A stretch of 64,000 bases of DNA from JASTVH01 sp042862465 (GCA_042862465.1 JASTVH010000013.1:16502-80501), one strand, 5' to 3'. Positions 47,670 to 57,499 are shown, counted from the stretch's first letter. The notes: generated by a model from the letters alone, not told the origin. Program-made: numbers and translations.

Positions 47670-50600
47670 ATGTACAAGAAAACGTTACTCAGTCTTGCTG
47701 TGGCTTCTTCCGTAGCCCTGACCGGCTGCCTTGACAAAGGCTCGTCGGACAAGAACGCGAACCCTGATTACAAGATCAGCAGCAACCAGTTCGAGGGAAA
47801 GACCTACCCGGTCTTTGATCCTGTGAATGGTGACCTGCCGTTGCCTAATGACTTGATTTTCCAGAGTGATGACCTTGATACAGTGGGGGTCAGTGAAGCC
47901 GACGGCACTTTCGACGTGCCCGACAGCAAGCCACCCGTCACTACTGCGATTAACAAGCTGAGCGGTGCTTCAACGGTAGCGCCCATCGATATTGCCATGA
48001 ACGGTGAGATTGACGCTTCTTCCGTTGATGGGGAGCCTTTCCGGCTTAATGCGGATGGTAGCCTGGTGCTCAAAGATAATGCGCCAGTTCCCAACCCGAA
48101 TCAGAACGTTTTCTTGCTTGAGCTGGATTACGCCAGCGGCAATGCCCTTCAAGCGCTTTCAATTGGTGAGCCACCAACAGTACCTGCAGCCACGCCATTC
48201 GTGACATTGGCGACATTGAAAGCACAGCTGACCGATGACGACACATCCAATGATGCCGCCGCCCAAGCAGCATTGCCCGGTGCGCTGGCAGCTGCGCAAG
48301 AAGCCGCGCGGGCGGCTCGAGATCAATACAAGGTCTCCGTGGTAGAGCAGTCCGGAAAGAGCGTGATCCGCATTAACCTGCTCAAGCCATTGAATCCGGA
48401 AAAACGCTACATTGTAGCGGTTACCAAGAGCGTTAAAGATACCAGTGGCGAGCCCATTGTCTCTTCACCCACATATGCGAATCTGACCGAAACAGGCGCT
48501 CCGCTGGGCACCAGTAGCCTTGCACCGGTCAAGACTCTGATCAACTCCCTCTGGGAAGCGGTCGCCGCAAATTACTTCGCAATCCCGAACAGCAGCCGCG
48601 AAGCAGCCGGTATGGCGGACCTGACAGCAGATGATATTGCGGTCAGCTACTCCTTCACGACATCTGGCGACGAAAAGATTCTGACTTACATGTCTGAGCC
48701 GTCCCAGTGGTTTACTGGTCAGCTACAGTCGCTTGTTAAACTCACTGCAGTGCGCAAAGTAGCTGGAGCAGCCAGCGTTCTCTCCCAAGTGGCAAAAGGT
48801 AGCTCCCTTGCAGACGCCCTCGAAAGCAAGCGTAAGTCAGTGGATGAAGTGGGTCCCAATGACTTGAATCACAACGGCGAGATCGATGCCTTGGATTTCG
48901 ATTTCAACGGTGATTCAGAGCTGACTACCGCCGATTTCGACCTCGTGGATACCGGCGATACTGCAAGTTCTACGTTCAACTATTACGACGTGCAGCAAGC
49001 CATATCCTTGGCCGAGCAGGGTTTCCCTTCTGCAGGCCTGAAGCAGGCTCTACCTAACCTGTTTGGCACTGGCGCTCCGTGCGAAGGCGACAACTTTGAT
49101 AGTGGCACGGCCTGTGCGGGCGCGGCGCTTGCCAGCAGTTTCAGCGCAGCACTACCGAACATCGGTGATCACAGCGATTCCGTGAGCTTGCCGACCTACA
49201 ATGACAGCTCAGTCAAGCCTTCAGTACTGCTCACACCTGCGGTCTCAAGCGTCACAGGTTCAAGCACCGCATTGGTCCTGCAAGGCAGCATCGAACTGCC
49301 CTACTATCTGGGCGTGCCAACTGGCAGCGATGGCTCCACCATCAACAGCTCCACCTGGACTGCCAATCATACTCTCGCAGAGAGTCTCAACACTAATTTC
49401 TCAGGCATAGGCCTCCAAATCCCTCAAGGGGCAAAATCTCCTACTACCGGCGATTACGTGAGCGAGGCCGTCAACTACCTGTATCCCTTCCCTGCAAAAA
49501 CGGCAGATCAGAAGGTTCCGATGCTGGTCATGGTCCCCTATCCCGGTAAAACCACTGATCTGGGTGTCCAATGGAACGGCACCGACAAGTTGCCAGTGGT
49601 CGTATTCCAGCACGGCATTACTACGGATCGGAGTGCAGCCCTGTCTGTGGGCTCTGTCCTGACTGCAGCCGGCTACGCTGTAGTCGCTATCGACCTGCCG
49701 TTGCACGGCGTTGACGCTGAGGACCAATCCGACAAAACGAGTGGCAAGACACAAGAGCAACAGGCATTGGCTCAGACTTTGCTGGATGGCTTCAACGATG
49801 AAGTTCAGGCAGCGGCCAACCAGGCTTCCATCGATGTTCCAAACCAAGCGACTTCAGAAAATGTCGCCATACTCGTCGATCCTGACGAAAACTACACCTC
49901 CAATGTCATTCAGTTGCTTGCAACTTACTTCGGCTGCACGTCACAGGATCCGCAAGCCATTCTTGGCGGTGTCTGCGGTGAAATTGGCAAAAAAGCAGTC
50001 GCCTTTGCGATTGGCGCTGAAAACGCTGTAGCGAATTACACCAGCGTCATCCCTGGTATTGAGCGCACAACATATGAGCGCCATTTCAATTTCACGGCAA
50101 ATGCATCCGGCACGCCTGTCCCAATGGATTTTGATACAGGTGTTGGTTCTTCAGGTAGTCTCTACATTAACCTGCAGAACTTCATCAATAGCCGCGACAA
50201 GAACCTGCAATCCCAGATTGACCTTGTCAATGTGATTGAGTCCTTGGGCGACATTGATATAAACGGTGACTCCGTTGGTGACTTCGATACCACTCAAGTC
50301 TTCCTCGCTGGTCACTCACTGGGTACCGTTGCAGGCTCAGGCGCGGTTGCCGTGGCAAATCAAACCGGAGTAACCGATGTAGTCGGTACAGCACTGCTTG
50401 CACCGGCTTCCGGCATCACGCGAATGCTTGAAAATTCTCCAAGCTTCGGCCCCAGAATTCTGGCCGGCCTGCAGGCATCCGGCCTGGAACAAGGCAGCCA
50501 GAACTACGAGACGTTCATGCGTATTGTCCAAACAGCGATTGACCCTGCTGATCCGATCAACTTGGCTGACAATATTGTTGACGGTGGCAAGGGGATCATT

Positions 50601-51116
50601 ACCTTCAATATCGTGGGTACAGAAGACGCAAACGGCAACACCAAGTTTAAGTCTGACCAGACCAACGTTATTGAAGCGGCCAAGACTCAATTCCGTCAGG
50701 CCTTCCCTGACTACTTGGCTGGTGCCATCCCGCTCTCAGAAGAGCTCGGTGCAACTAACGTTACCGATGCTGCGGCTGCCGGCAAACTGTCACTAGCCAG
50801 CAACTTGGCTTATGGCGCGCATGGCATGTACGTTCTGCCCTCCCCTGATAGCGATATCGAGGATGAAACAGAGCGCGCTGCTGACTTCCAGCGTCAGCAA
50901 TCTGCATTCGGTGAATCAATGCTTCAACTGGTTGAGTTTGTAATGGCCAACGGTACGCTGGCCACTTCAGTCGATCCGACTGACGGTCGCTTGGGCGATG
51001 ATGGCAAAACCTCCAACGATCCAAGCACTACACCGATCCTGGATGAGCGTCCCGTGCCGACAGCACAAGATGTTAAGGACGATGACGACACTGACGAGTT
51101 CAAGCAACTCAACTAA
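47670..51116 (+). CDS. VolA/Pla-1-like surface lipoprotein lipase
   Basis: 1148 residues. Lipobox LTGC at 17-20 lipidates Cys20 in the outer membrane. A long N-terminal part is followed by a calcium-loop-like DLNHNGEIDALD with a second DFNGDSELTTAD (about 398-425). The alpha/beta-hydrolase part starts near 620: VVFQHGITTD (about 643), the nucleophile elbow FLAGHSLGTVAG with Ser near 883, and AYGAHGMYV near 1050 as candidate His. The C-terminal tail is acidic. Related Vibrio and Aeromonas proteins are surface lipases/lysophospholipases that release fatty acids for uptake. GAAGGAAAGAAGG lies upstream of the ATG. G+C looks lower than in neighbours. No frameshift seen. Confidence 0.85.
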   Translation: MYKKTLLSLAVASSVALTGCLDKGSSDKNANPDYKISSNQFEGKTYPVFDPVNGDLPLPNDLIFQSDDLDTVGVSEADGTFDVPDSKPPVTTAINKLSGASTVAPIDIAMNGEIDASSVDGEPFRLNADGSLVLKDNAPVPNPNQNVFLLELDYASGNALQALSIGEPPTVPAATPFVTLATLKAQLTDDDTSNDAAAQAALPGALAAAQEAARAARDQYKVSVVEQSGKSVIRINLLKPLNPEKRYIVAVTKSVKDTSGEPIVSSPTYANLTETGAPLGTSSLAPVKTLINSLWEAVAANYFAIPNSSREAAGMADLTADDIAVSYSFTTSGDEKILTYMSEPSQWFTGQLQSLVKLTAVRKVAGAASVLSQVAKGSSLADALESKRKSVDEVGPNDLNHNGEIDALDFDFNGDSELTTADFDLVDTGDTASSTFNYYDVQQAISLAEQGFPSAGLKQALPNLFGTGAPCEGDNFDSGTACAGAALASSFSAALPNIGDHSDSVSLPTYNDSSVKPSVLLTPAVSSVTGSSTALVLQGSIELPYYLGVPTGSDGSTINSSTWTANHTLAESLNTNFSGIGLQIPQGAKSPTTGDYVSEAVNYLYPFPAKTADQKVPMLVMVPYPGKTTDLGVQWNGTDKLPVVVFQHGITTDRSAALSVGSVLTAAGYAVVAIDLPLHGVDAEDQSDKTSGKTQEQQALAQTLLDGFNDEVQAAANQASIDVPNQATSENVAILVDPDENYTSNVIQLLATYFGCTSQDPQAILGGVCGEIGKKAVAFAIGAENAVANYTSVIPGIERTTYERHFNFTANASGTPVPMDFDTGVGSSGSLYINLQNFINSRDKNLQSQIDLVNVIESLGDIDINGDSVGDFDTTQVFLAGHSLGTVAGSGAVAVANQTGVTDVVGTALLAPASGITRMLENSPSFGPRILAGLQASGLEQGSQNYETFMRIVQTAIDPADPINLADNIVDGGKGIITFNIVGTEDANGNTKFKSDQTNVIEAAKTQFRQAFPDYLAGAIPLSEELGATNVTDAAAAGKLSLASNLAYGAHGMYVLPSPDSDIEDETERAADFQRQQSAFGESMLQLVEFVMANGTLATSVDPTDGRLGDDGKTSNDPSTTPILDERPVPTAQDVKDDDDTDEFKQLN

Positions 51117-51140
51117 GATCGGGTAACACACCGTTCTTGA

Positions 51141-51170
51141 AAGCCCGCCTCTCACGGCGGGCTTTTTTTT
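51141..51170 (+). terminator. Rho-independent terminator of the lipase gene
   Basis: AAGCCCGCC-TCTCAC-GGCGGGCTT followed by a T-run, 25 bases after the stop. Confidence 0.92.
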
Positions 51171-51233
51171 GGTTTATGACAACTGAGCGTGAAAACGGAA
51201 AAGTCGCTTAAAAACGAAGAATGGCATATACAT

Positions 51234-51368
51234 CCCCTCGCCCCCTCGGGGAGAGGGCCAGGGAGAGGGGGTGCGCCGCAAGGCGCCTGGCCTTCGTGGC
51301 CTGTATTTGGTCGAGGCGTTGCCTCGACTCCCCCTCACCCCAACCCCTCTCCCCCTTGGGGCGAGGGG
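51234..51368. repeat. 135-bp palindromic (MITE-like) repeat
   Basis: Imperfect inverted termini of about 38 bases: left arm begins CCCCTCGCCCC, right arm ends GGGGCGAGGGG. The interior holds a smaller hairpin TCGAGGC-GTT-GCCTCGA (51311-51327). No coding capacity. It separates the lipase terminator from the binding-protein gene. Confidence 0.75.
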
Positions 51369-51537
51369 CTCTATGGCGACTGTTTGGCAGGTGTGAGAGA
51401 CAGCTTTGCAGGGTTAAATTGGTGCCCCCGCTCTCGTGCCTGGTTTGGAAGGGGAAAGATAACAGCAAACGTCAGACAGGAGATTTTGGCAGCGCGGCAG
51501 GAAAGATCCTCTGAACCGTCAGGCAGCCAGCCAAAAG

Positions 51538-52287
51538 CTATTCCCCACCAGCCTCAACCACACGGGCTGCACCGTTTTCCTGATCCACAAAGGTTGAGTC
51601 CATGGCCTGAAGCAGCCGATCACTCCCCGCAAACGCCTTGCTCACCACCCAGAACGTGGGATAGGAAATCAATTCATCAGCTTGCAGCTGCTTCTCACCC
51701 AACGCTTTCATCGCCTCGGACGCGGGGCTGTGGTAATCCAGAAAATAGTCCGCCCTCCCCTTTCTCAGCATCTCGATTGCGGATTCACGACTGCTGACGG
51801 AGAGTAGGTCGATGTCGTTTTGCGGGTCTTCGAGAAACGGCGACAGGCTGCCATAACCGTACCCGAGCAGCGTCAGCACCCGTTTGTGCTTGAGCATTTC
51901 CTTGTCATGCCCAGGAGGCTGGCCTGGTAGGGAGTATGCACACAGCCGAATGGTTGCCAGGCTGTGCTTGCTGGCCTGCGTATGGCCCTGCAATGCAGGA
52001 TGATTCTTGATTCCCTGGAACACCTGAATACGCCCGGAAATCAGATCCCTGGCCAGGCGCTTGGCGGGCAAACGGATGAATTGATACGGAATACCCGCAT
52101 CTTCCAGCACGTGCCGGGTGGTTTCTGTCAGGGTCCCAGTCGCTTCCCCGGAATCGGAAGTGTAGGTAAACGGCGGGAACTCGACGTAGCCGATTCGCAC
52201 AGTCTCCCAATGCGCGGCTTCGCCTTCCGCATTGCCAAATGGAGGGAAGCACAACAAGCAAAACAGAGTAAGTGTTCGCTTATTCAT
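51538..52287 (-). CDS. Periplasmic substrate-binding (SBP_bac_3-like) protein
   Basis: 249 residues from the ATG at 52287; a TTG at 52329 is possible. The signal peptide LTLFCLLCFPPFGNA is followed by RIGYVEFPPFTYTSDSGEATGTLTE, SGRIQVFQGIKNH and RADYFLDYHSPA, the domain order of family 3 solute-binding proteins. No permease, ATPase or kinase gene is adjacent, so it is an orphan, like the one at 1-399. The ligand is unknown. argG lies upstream on the same strand, 174 bases away. Confidence 0.72.
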   Translation of the reverse strand: MNKRTLTLFCLLCFPPFGNAEGEAAHWETVRIGYVEFPPFTYTSDSGEATGTLTETTRHVLEDAGIPYQFIRLPAKRLARDLISGRIQVFQGIKNHPALQGHTQASKHSLATIRLCAYSLPGQPPGHDKEMLKHKRVLTLLGYGYGSLSPFLEDPQNDIDLLSVSSRESAIEMLRKGRADYFLDYHSPASEAMKALGEKQLQADELISYPTFWVVSKAFAGSDRLLQAMDSTFVDQENGAARVVEAGGE

Positions 52288-52461
52288 AACGGGGAGAAGA
52301 TTCCTGGAAACCACTAGCTTGAGTGCCAAGGCTACAGGTTTACAGAAAAATGGAAAGAGAGAAGGCAGGAAAAGCTTACAGTTGTTTCGATTTTTTGAAG
52401 TCGTTGGAAGTGTGCGGCGTCAGCCCGCCAATGTGGAAGGGGCTGACGCCAACCGGGCCCG

Positions 52462-53679
52462 TTAAAGCAGGTTGTTGCGGCCCTTGGAGGCAGCGATACG
52501 CAACCGCAGGGCGTTGAGCTTGATAAAGCCCTCGGCATCCTTCTGATCGTAGGCGCCCTCATCTTCCTCGAAGGTCGCGACCTTCTCGTCAAACAGGGAA
52601 TCTTCGGACTTACGGCCCACGACAACCACATTGCCCTTGTACAGCTTGACCCGGACTTCACCATTGACCGGCGCCTGGGTGTCATCGATCAGTGCCTGCA
52701 TGGCACGGCGCTCCGGGGACCACCAGTAGCCGTTGTAAACGACTTCCGCATAGCGCGGCATGATGCTGTCCTTGAGGTGCGCCACTTCGCGATCCAGCGT
52801 AATGGATTCGATGGCCCGGTGCGCCTTGAGCATGATGGTGCCGCCCGGTGTTTCGTAGCAACCACGGGACTTCATCCCCACATAGCGGTTCTCGACGATG
52901 TCGATGCGGCCAATGCCATTTGCACCCGCGACCTGATTGAGCTTGAGCAACACTTCATGGGGCTTCATGCGCTCGCCGTCGATGGCCACGATATCGCCCT
53001 TCTCGAAGGTCAGGTCCATATACGTCGGCTTGTCCGGCGCTGCCTCGGGGGATACCGACCAACGCCACATGTCCTCTTCCGCCTCGGCCCAGGGATCTTC
53101 CAGCACTTCACCCTCATAAGAGATGTGCAGCAGGTTGGCGTCCATGGAGTACGGGGACTTGCCTTTCTTCTTTTCCACCGGAATGCCGTGGTGTTCGCAG
53201 TAATCGAGCAGCTTCTGGCGGGAATTCAGGTCCCATTCCCGCCAGGGGGCGATCACTTTCACACCCGGCTTCAGGGCATAGGCACCCAGCTCGAATCGGA
53301 CCTGGTCATTCCCTTTACCGGTGGCACCGTGGGAGATCGCATCGGCTCCGGTTTCGTTGGCAATCTCCACCAGACGCTTGGCAATCAGCGGACGGGCAAT
53401 GGAGGTGCCGAGCAGGTACTCGCCCTCATAGATGGCATTGGCGCGGAACATGGGGAAGACGAAGTCCCGAACGAACTCTTCGCGCAGGTCCTCGATGTAG
53501 ATTTCCTTGACGCCGAGCGCTTCGGCCTTGGCGCGCGCCGGTTCAACTTCCTCCCCCTGACCCAGGTCGGCGGTGAAGGTGACCACTTCACAGTTGTAGG
53601 TCTCTTGCAGCCATTTGACGATAACCGAGGTATCCAAGCCACCGGAATACGCCAATACGACTTTGTTGATATCTGACAT
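52462..53679 (-). CDS. argG: Argininosuccinate synthase
   Basis: 405 residues. PP-loop AYSGGLDTS at 9-17, DLGQGEEVEPARAKA and GNDQVRFELG are conserved. It joins citrulline and aspartate using ATP in arginine synthesis. GGAGC precedes the start. Gene order argG-motY-pyrC-rnt-peroxiredoxin matches Pseudomonas aeruginosa as I recall it. A different strand and spacer from motY suggests separate transcription. Confidence 0.97.
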   Translation of the reverse strand: MSDINKVVLAYSGGLDTSVIVKWLQETYNCEVVTFTADLGQGEEVEPARAKAEALGVKEIYIEDLREEFVRDFVFPMFRANAIYEGEYLLGTSIARPLIAKRLVEIANETGADAISHGATGKGNDQVRFELGAYALKPGVKVIAPWREWDLNSRQKLLDYCEHHGIPVEKKKGKSPYSMDANLLHISYEGEVLEDPWAEAEEDMWRWSVSPEAAPDKPTYMDLTFEKGDIVAIDGERMKPHEVLLKLNQVAGANGIGRIDIVENRYVGMKSRGCYETPGGTIMLKAHRAIESITLDREVAHLKDSIMPRYAEVVYNGYWWSPERRAMQALIDDTQAPVNGEVRVKLYKGNVVVVGRKSEDSLFDEKVATFEEDEGAYDQKDAEGFIKLNALRLRIAASKGRNNLL

Positions 53680-53855
53680 GCCCTGCTCCGCATTCGATCT
53701 GTTTGAACAATCGCGTCAGCCCACTCAGGCGCATTCAGTAGCCGGATAACGTGCTCCGGCTACCTGTCCGAGCGGCAGCGAGATCTGCAAAGGCGCATAT
53801 TGTACGGCAGGCGGGCACGCCAGCCAAACGCCAGCTGCCCGAAAGGAAAAGCGGG

Positions 53856-54791
53856 TCAGGAATCCACGGGTTCGAGGGTTGCTTCGTCAATCGGACCGGG
53901 GGCCGGCGCCCTGGCCCGCATGGACGGCTCGGTTTCCCGCTCCAGCCGCACGGTAGCGCGGCGGTCGACAGCACCCCGCTTCGAAGAGACATCGGTCGCC
54001 GGGTAGCGGTCACCGTGATAGCGGGTGGTGATCTTGTCGGGGGACAGCCCCTGATCAACCAGATACCGGGTGACCGCTTCGGCCCGCTTCTTGGACAGGG
54101 TGCGGTTGGCGATGCGTCGCCCCGAACGGCTGGTGTGGCCGTCCACATAGATGGAGGTGACCGTGGGATCGGCTTTTACGTAGAGCACCACATCGTCAAG
54201 TTTCTTTCGGTCACTCGCATCGAGATCGGTGTCACCCATGCCGAAATAGACCCGGGTGCGCTTGACCTGATCAAAGTTGACCGGCAGCAACCCGGAAACA
54301 CAGTTTCGAAACTCCGGCAGGTGGCCGTTGAAGTTAATGCTGGAGAGCCGCACCCGAATACGCTCATTGCCATACCACGCCTTGCGGGTGAACGTCGGCG
54401 ACATACCGTCCCCCAACCCGGCCATCATGCGCGCGGCAGCACTGTCCCCCACCTCGATGGCACGCCGCTCCTGCGAGACGGGCACATAGCCCAAATCCCG
54501 TACCGCCGCCCCGGGGCGCCAGCTGGGAGCCTCCACCACCAGCGCCGCCCGCCCGGCCTGCATGGGATTGGCATTGAATTCCAGATAGAACGCCAGCGGT
54601 TTGCCGGCTTCATGGGTGAACACCGCCTCTCCCACGCCCGGGATGCGATGGGTCAGACGGCACTCGAAAATCGAGGACGAAAGATACCATTGGCTGTTCT
54701 GTATGCCAGCGCCAAACGTCTCTGCCTGCGCTGTCAGGGAGAGGACGAGAGTCAGTAGTGACAATATGGCGGTACGGACCGTCCGATACAT
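53856..54791 (-). CDS. motY: Sodium-type flagellar protein MotY
   Basis: 311 residues. Signal peptide ends LTAQA. The N-terminal domain has SQWYLSSSIFECRLTHRIPG and a second Cys in FRNCVSGLLPV that would form its disulfide. The C-terminal OmpA-like domain (about 190-290) has VYFGMGDTDLDASDRKK and VDGHTSRSGRRIANRTLS, which bind peptidoglycan. MotY forms the T ring that anchors the stator around polar flagella. It is divergent from pyrC. Confidence 0.9.
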   Translation of the reverse strand: MYRTVRTAILSLLTLVLSLTAQAETFGAGIQNSQWYLSSSIFECRLTHRIPGVGEAVFTHEAGKPLAFYLEFNANPMQAGRAALVVEAPSWRPGAAVRDLGYVPVSQERRAIEVGDSAAARMMAGLGDGMSPTFTRKAWYGNERIRVRLSSINFNGHLPEFRNCVSGLLPVNFDQVKRTRVYFGMGDTDLDASDRKKLDDVVLYVKADPTVTSIYVDGHTSRSGRRIANRTLSKKRAEAVTRYLVDQGLSPDKITTRYHGDRYPATDVSSKRGAVDRRATVRLERETEPSMRARAPAPGPIDEATLEPVDS

Positions 54792-54911
54792 GGTTGCGGT
54801 TCCACTATCTCAAATAGCTGCAGTCAGGCTGTCCGCCTGTGCAGTCAGGGCATCGATTTCCACAGTTCTGACTTCTTAGCGGCTACAACGGCGCGAACTT
54901 GAGCATCAATC

Positions 54912-54920
54912 TGGTATACT
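54912..54920 (+). promoter_or_regulatory. Extended -10 candidate for pyrC
   Basis: TGG followed by TATACT (54915-54920) is an extended -10; no good -35 stands 17 bases before it. It would give a leader of about 150 bases before the pyrC start. Confidence 0.4.
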
Positions 54921-55073
54921 GCCTGCGTTTTTTGTGACCGTGTGTAAACGCGGGCACATCCACTTCAGTATCCCCTGCCTCTCAGGCAAAGGCGCAACGG
55001 CAAGTTATCGGCAACACCGATTTTGCCAGGCCGAAACTCTGCGGGGTGGGCATCGAGATACCCCACAGGTGCT

Positions 55074-56114
55074 ATGACTGACACTCTCGTTATAACCCGG
55101 CCCGATGACTGGCATTTGCACGTCCGAGACGGCGATGTCCTCCAACATGTGGTCCCCTATACGGCCGAACGCTTCGGCCGGGCCATCATCATGCCCAACC
55201 TGGTGCCTCCCATCACGACGGCGGAGCAGGCAATCGCGTATCGCCAGCGCATCCTGGCGCCTCTGGATGAAGGCAGTGCATTCAATCCCCTGATGACACT
55301 GTACCTGACGGACAATACCACGCCGGAGGCCATCCGCGAGGCCAGAAAAGCCGGGATTGTGGCGTGCAAGCTCTATCCCGCTGGCGCCACCACGAATTCC
55401 GATGCCGGTGTGACCAATATCACCCATATCTACCCGGCCCTGGAAGCCATGGCCGAGGAAGGTCTTCTGCTGTTGGTGCACGGGGAAATCACAACCCCGG
55501 AAACCGATATCTTTGATCGTGAACATCGGTTTATCGACGATGTCCTCCACCCGCTGGTCGAGAAATTTCCTGAGCTGAAGGTGGTGATGGAGCATATTAC
55601 CACGGAGGAAGCGGTCCAGTTCGTGCTCAGCCGCCCGCGCCGACTGGCGGCCACCATTACGCCGCAGCATCTGATGTTCAACCGTAATCACATGCTGGTG
55701 GGCGGCATCAGGCCGCATTTCTACTGCCTGCCCATTCTCAAGCGATCCAGGCATCAGGACGCGTTACGAGCCGCCGCCACCAGTGGCGATGCACGCTTTT
55801 TCCTGGGTACGGACTCCGCGCCGCACGCAAGGAACCGCAAGGAAAACGCCTGCGGATGTGCTGGCTGCTTCTCCGCGTTCGGTGCCATCGAGCTTTATGC
55901 TGAAGTCTTCGATGCCATGGGCTCACTGGATAAGCTGGAGGCCTTTGCGAGTTTCCACGGTGCTGATTTCTACGGGCTGCCTCGTAACGAGGACACACTG
56001 ACCCTGGTCAGGGATCCCTGGACGGTGCCCGAAACCCTCCCCTTCGGTGAGGAAACCATAGTGCCTCTGAAGGCAGGGGAAACGCTCAACTGGCGTTTGC
56101 AACCCGCGCGCTGA
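55074..56114 (+). CDS. pyrC: Dihydroorotase
   Basis: 346 residues from the ATG at 55074 (MTDTLVITRPDDW). Metal ligands are in DDWHLHVRDG, the carboxylated Lys in VACKLYPAGATTN, His in LLVHGEI and VMEHITT, and Asp in FLGTDSAPH. It is the short, homodimeric type I-related enzyme of E. coli class, closing carbamoyl-aspartate to dihydroorotate. rnt follows 66 bases later on the same strand. A long open frame on the opposite strand is a shadow. Confidence 0.96.
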   Translation: MTDTLVITRPDDWHLHVRDGDVLQHVVPYTAERFGRAIIMPNLVPPITTAEQAIAYRQRILAPLDEGSAFNPLMTLYLTDNTTPEAIREARKAGIVACKLYPAGATTNSDAGVTNITHIYPALEAMAEEGLLLLVHGEITTPETDIFDREHRFIDDVLHPLVEKFPELKVVMEHITTEEAVQFVLSRPRRLAATITPQHLMFNRNHMLVGGIRPHFYCLPILKRSRHQDALRAAATSGDARFFLGTDSAPHARNRKENACGCAGCFSAFGAIELYAEVFDAMGSLDKLEAFASFHGADFYGLPRNEDTLTLVRDPWTVPETLPFGEETIVPLKAGETLNWRLQPAR

Positions 56115-56180
56115 TCTGACAGCGCAGTGAAACGAGGGGCCACGAGGGCCCTTTCCAATGTTTAGGCAATCAGGTGATGA

Positions 56181-56822
56181 GTGACTGAAACGCTGACAGA
56201 ACCCACATTAATGGCGTCCCGCTTTCGGGGCTTTCTGCCGGTTATCGTCGATGTGGAGACCGCGGGCTTCAATGCGCGCACCGATGCCCTGCTGGAGGTC
56301 GCGGCGGTCATACCCGCCATGGATGATCAGGGCATGCTTTATCCGGCCGAATCCTATTGCGAGCAGGTCGAGCCCTTCGAAGGCGCGAACCTGGAGCAAC
56401 GGGCACTGGATTTTACCGGCATCGACCCCTGGAACCCGCTGCGCGAGGCGGTTCCCGAACGTGAAGCACTGAGCACGCTGTTCAAGCCCATTCGCAAGGC
56501 CATCAAGGCACAGGGGTGCAAGCGGGCCATTCTGGTGGGCCACAACGCCACCTTCGATCACGGCTTTATCGAGGCGGCAACGGCCCGGGCGGATGTGAAG
56601 CGCAACCCGTTTCATCCCTTTTCGACCTTCGATACGGCCACTCTGGCCGGCCTGGCGTATGGCCACACGGTGCTGGCACAGGCCTGCAAACTTGCCGATA
56701 TCGAATTCAGCAATCGGGAAGCGCATTCGGCGCTCTACGATGCCGAGAAGACCGCAGAACTGTTTTGCCGAATCGTGAACCGATGGAAGGCGCTGGGCGG
56801 CTGGCCGCTTGATCAGGCCTAA
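56181..56822 (+). CDS. rnt: Ribonuclease T
   Basis: 213 residues. DEDDh exonuclease motifs: VIVDVETAGFN, GHNATFDHGF and HSALYDAEKTAELF. RNase T trims the 3' ends of tRNA, 5S and 23S rRNA as a dimer. Basic residues for RNA binding are in the N-terminal half (SRFRGFLP). It follows pyrC and shares the bidirectional terminator at 56851 with the convergent peroxiredoxin gene. Confidence 0.95.
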   Translation: MTETLTEPTLMASRFRGFLPVIVDVETAGFNARTDALLEVAAVIPAMDDQGMLYPAESYCEQVEPFEGANLEQRALDFTGIDPWNPLREAVPEREALSTLFKPIRKAIKAQGCKRAILVGHNATFDHGFIEAATARADVKRNPFHPFSTFDTATLAGLAYGHTVLAQACKLADIEFSNREAHSALYDAEKTAELFCRIVNRWKALGGWPLDQA

Positions 56823-56850
56823 GACGCCGGAAGGGAAATAGGCCGCTCAC

Positions 56851-56881
56851 AAAAAAGCCCCGCGATTGCGGGGCTTTTTTT
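56851..56881. terminator. Bidirectional terminator rnt / peroxiredoxin
   Basis: A-run, stem GCCCCGC-GATT-GCGGGGC (56857-56874), T-run. Serves both convergent genes. Confidence 0.93.
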
Positions 56882-56896
56882 GCGCTGCGGACGCTC

Positions 56897-57499
56897 TTAC
56901 AGACCGCCTGCATTCTCAGACAGGTACTTCGCAACACCTTCCGGAGAAGCGTCCATACCCTTGTCGCCCTTGTTCCAGCCTGCCGGGCAGACTTCGCCGT
57001 GCTCTTCGTGGAACTGCAGGGCATCAACCAGACGTACCAGCTCGTCCATGTTACGACCCAGCGGCAGATCATTGACGATCTGAGAGCGGACCACGCCTTC
57101 CTTGTCGATCAGGAAAGCGCCACGGAACGCCATGCCACCTTCTGACTCAACGTCATAGGACTTACAGATGTCGTGGTTCATGTCAGCCGCCAGAGTGTAC
57201 TTCACCGGACCGATGCCGCCCTTGTCGACCGGCGTGTTACGCCAGGCGTTGTGGGTGAAGTGAGAGTCGATGGAAACACCGATCACCTCAACACCACGCT
57301 CAGTCAGCGCGTCCATACGATGATCCAGGGCGATCAGCTCGGACGGGCAAACGAAGGTGAAGTCCAGCGGGTAGAAGAAAACGATGCCGTACTTGCCCTT
57401 GATGGCTTCGGACAGGGTAAATTCATCAACGATAGTACCGTCACCCTTAACGGCAGGAACGGTAAAGTCCGGAGCGGGTTTTCCTACGAGTACGCTCAT
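56897..57499 (-). CDS. Typical 2-Cys peroxiredoxin (AhpC/TSA family)
   Basis: 200 residues. Peroxidatic Cys51 in YPLDFTFVCPSE, resolving Cys near 172 in EVCPAGW, and GAFLIDKEGVVR between. It reduces hydrogen peroxide and organic peroxides in the cytoplasm, reloaded by thioredoxin or AhpF; no ahpF is adjacent. Codons are highly biased, as in an abundant protein. About 170-210 bases upstream there is an OxyR-like tetrad overlapping a promoter, which would make it peroxide-inducible. Confidence 0.95.
   Translation of the reverse strand: MSVLVGKPAPDFTVPAVKGDGTIVDEFTLSEAIKGKYGIVFFYPLDFTFVCPSELIALDHRMDALTERGVEVIGVSIDSHFTHNAWRNTPVDKGGIGPVKYTLAADMNHDICKSYDVESEGGMAFRGAFLIDKEGVVRSQIVNDLPLGRNMDELVRLVDALQFHEEHGEVCPAGWNKGDKGMDASPEGVAKYLSENAGGL

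Larger units (their letters stand above)
51117..51537. other. Spacer lipase / binding protein
   Basis: 421 bases with the lipase terminator and a palindromic repeat, listed separately. The remaining part (51369-51537) shows no feature. Open frames here are artefacts of the repeat. Confidence 0.55.

Noticed and set aside
51221..51514. 97-residue open frame downstream of the lipase
   Set aside because: It lies largely in the palindromic repeat and the lipase terminator region, with no ribosome-binding site or conserved features.
55005..55754. Minus-strand open frame opposite pyrC
   Set aside because: pyrC has all catalytic motifs over the same bases; the opposite frame has no recognisable features.
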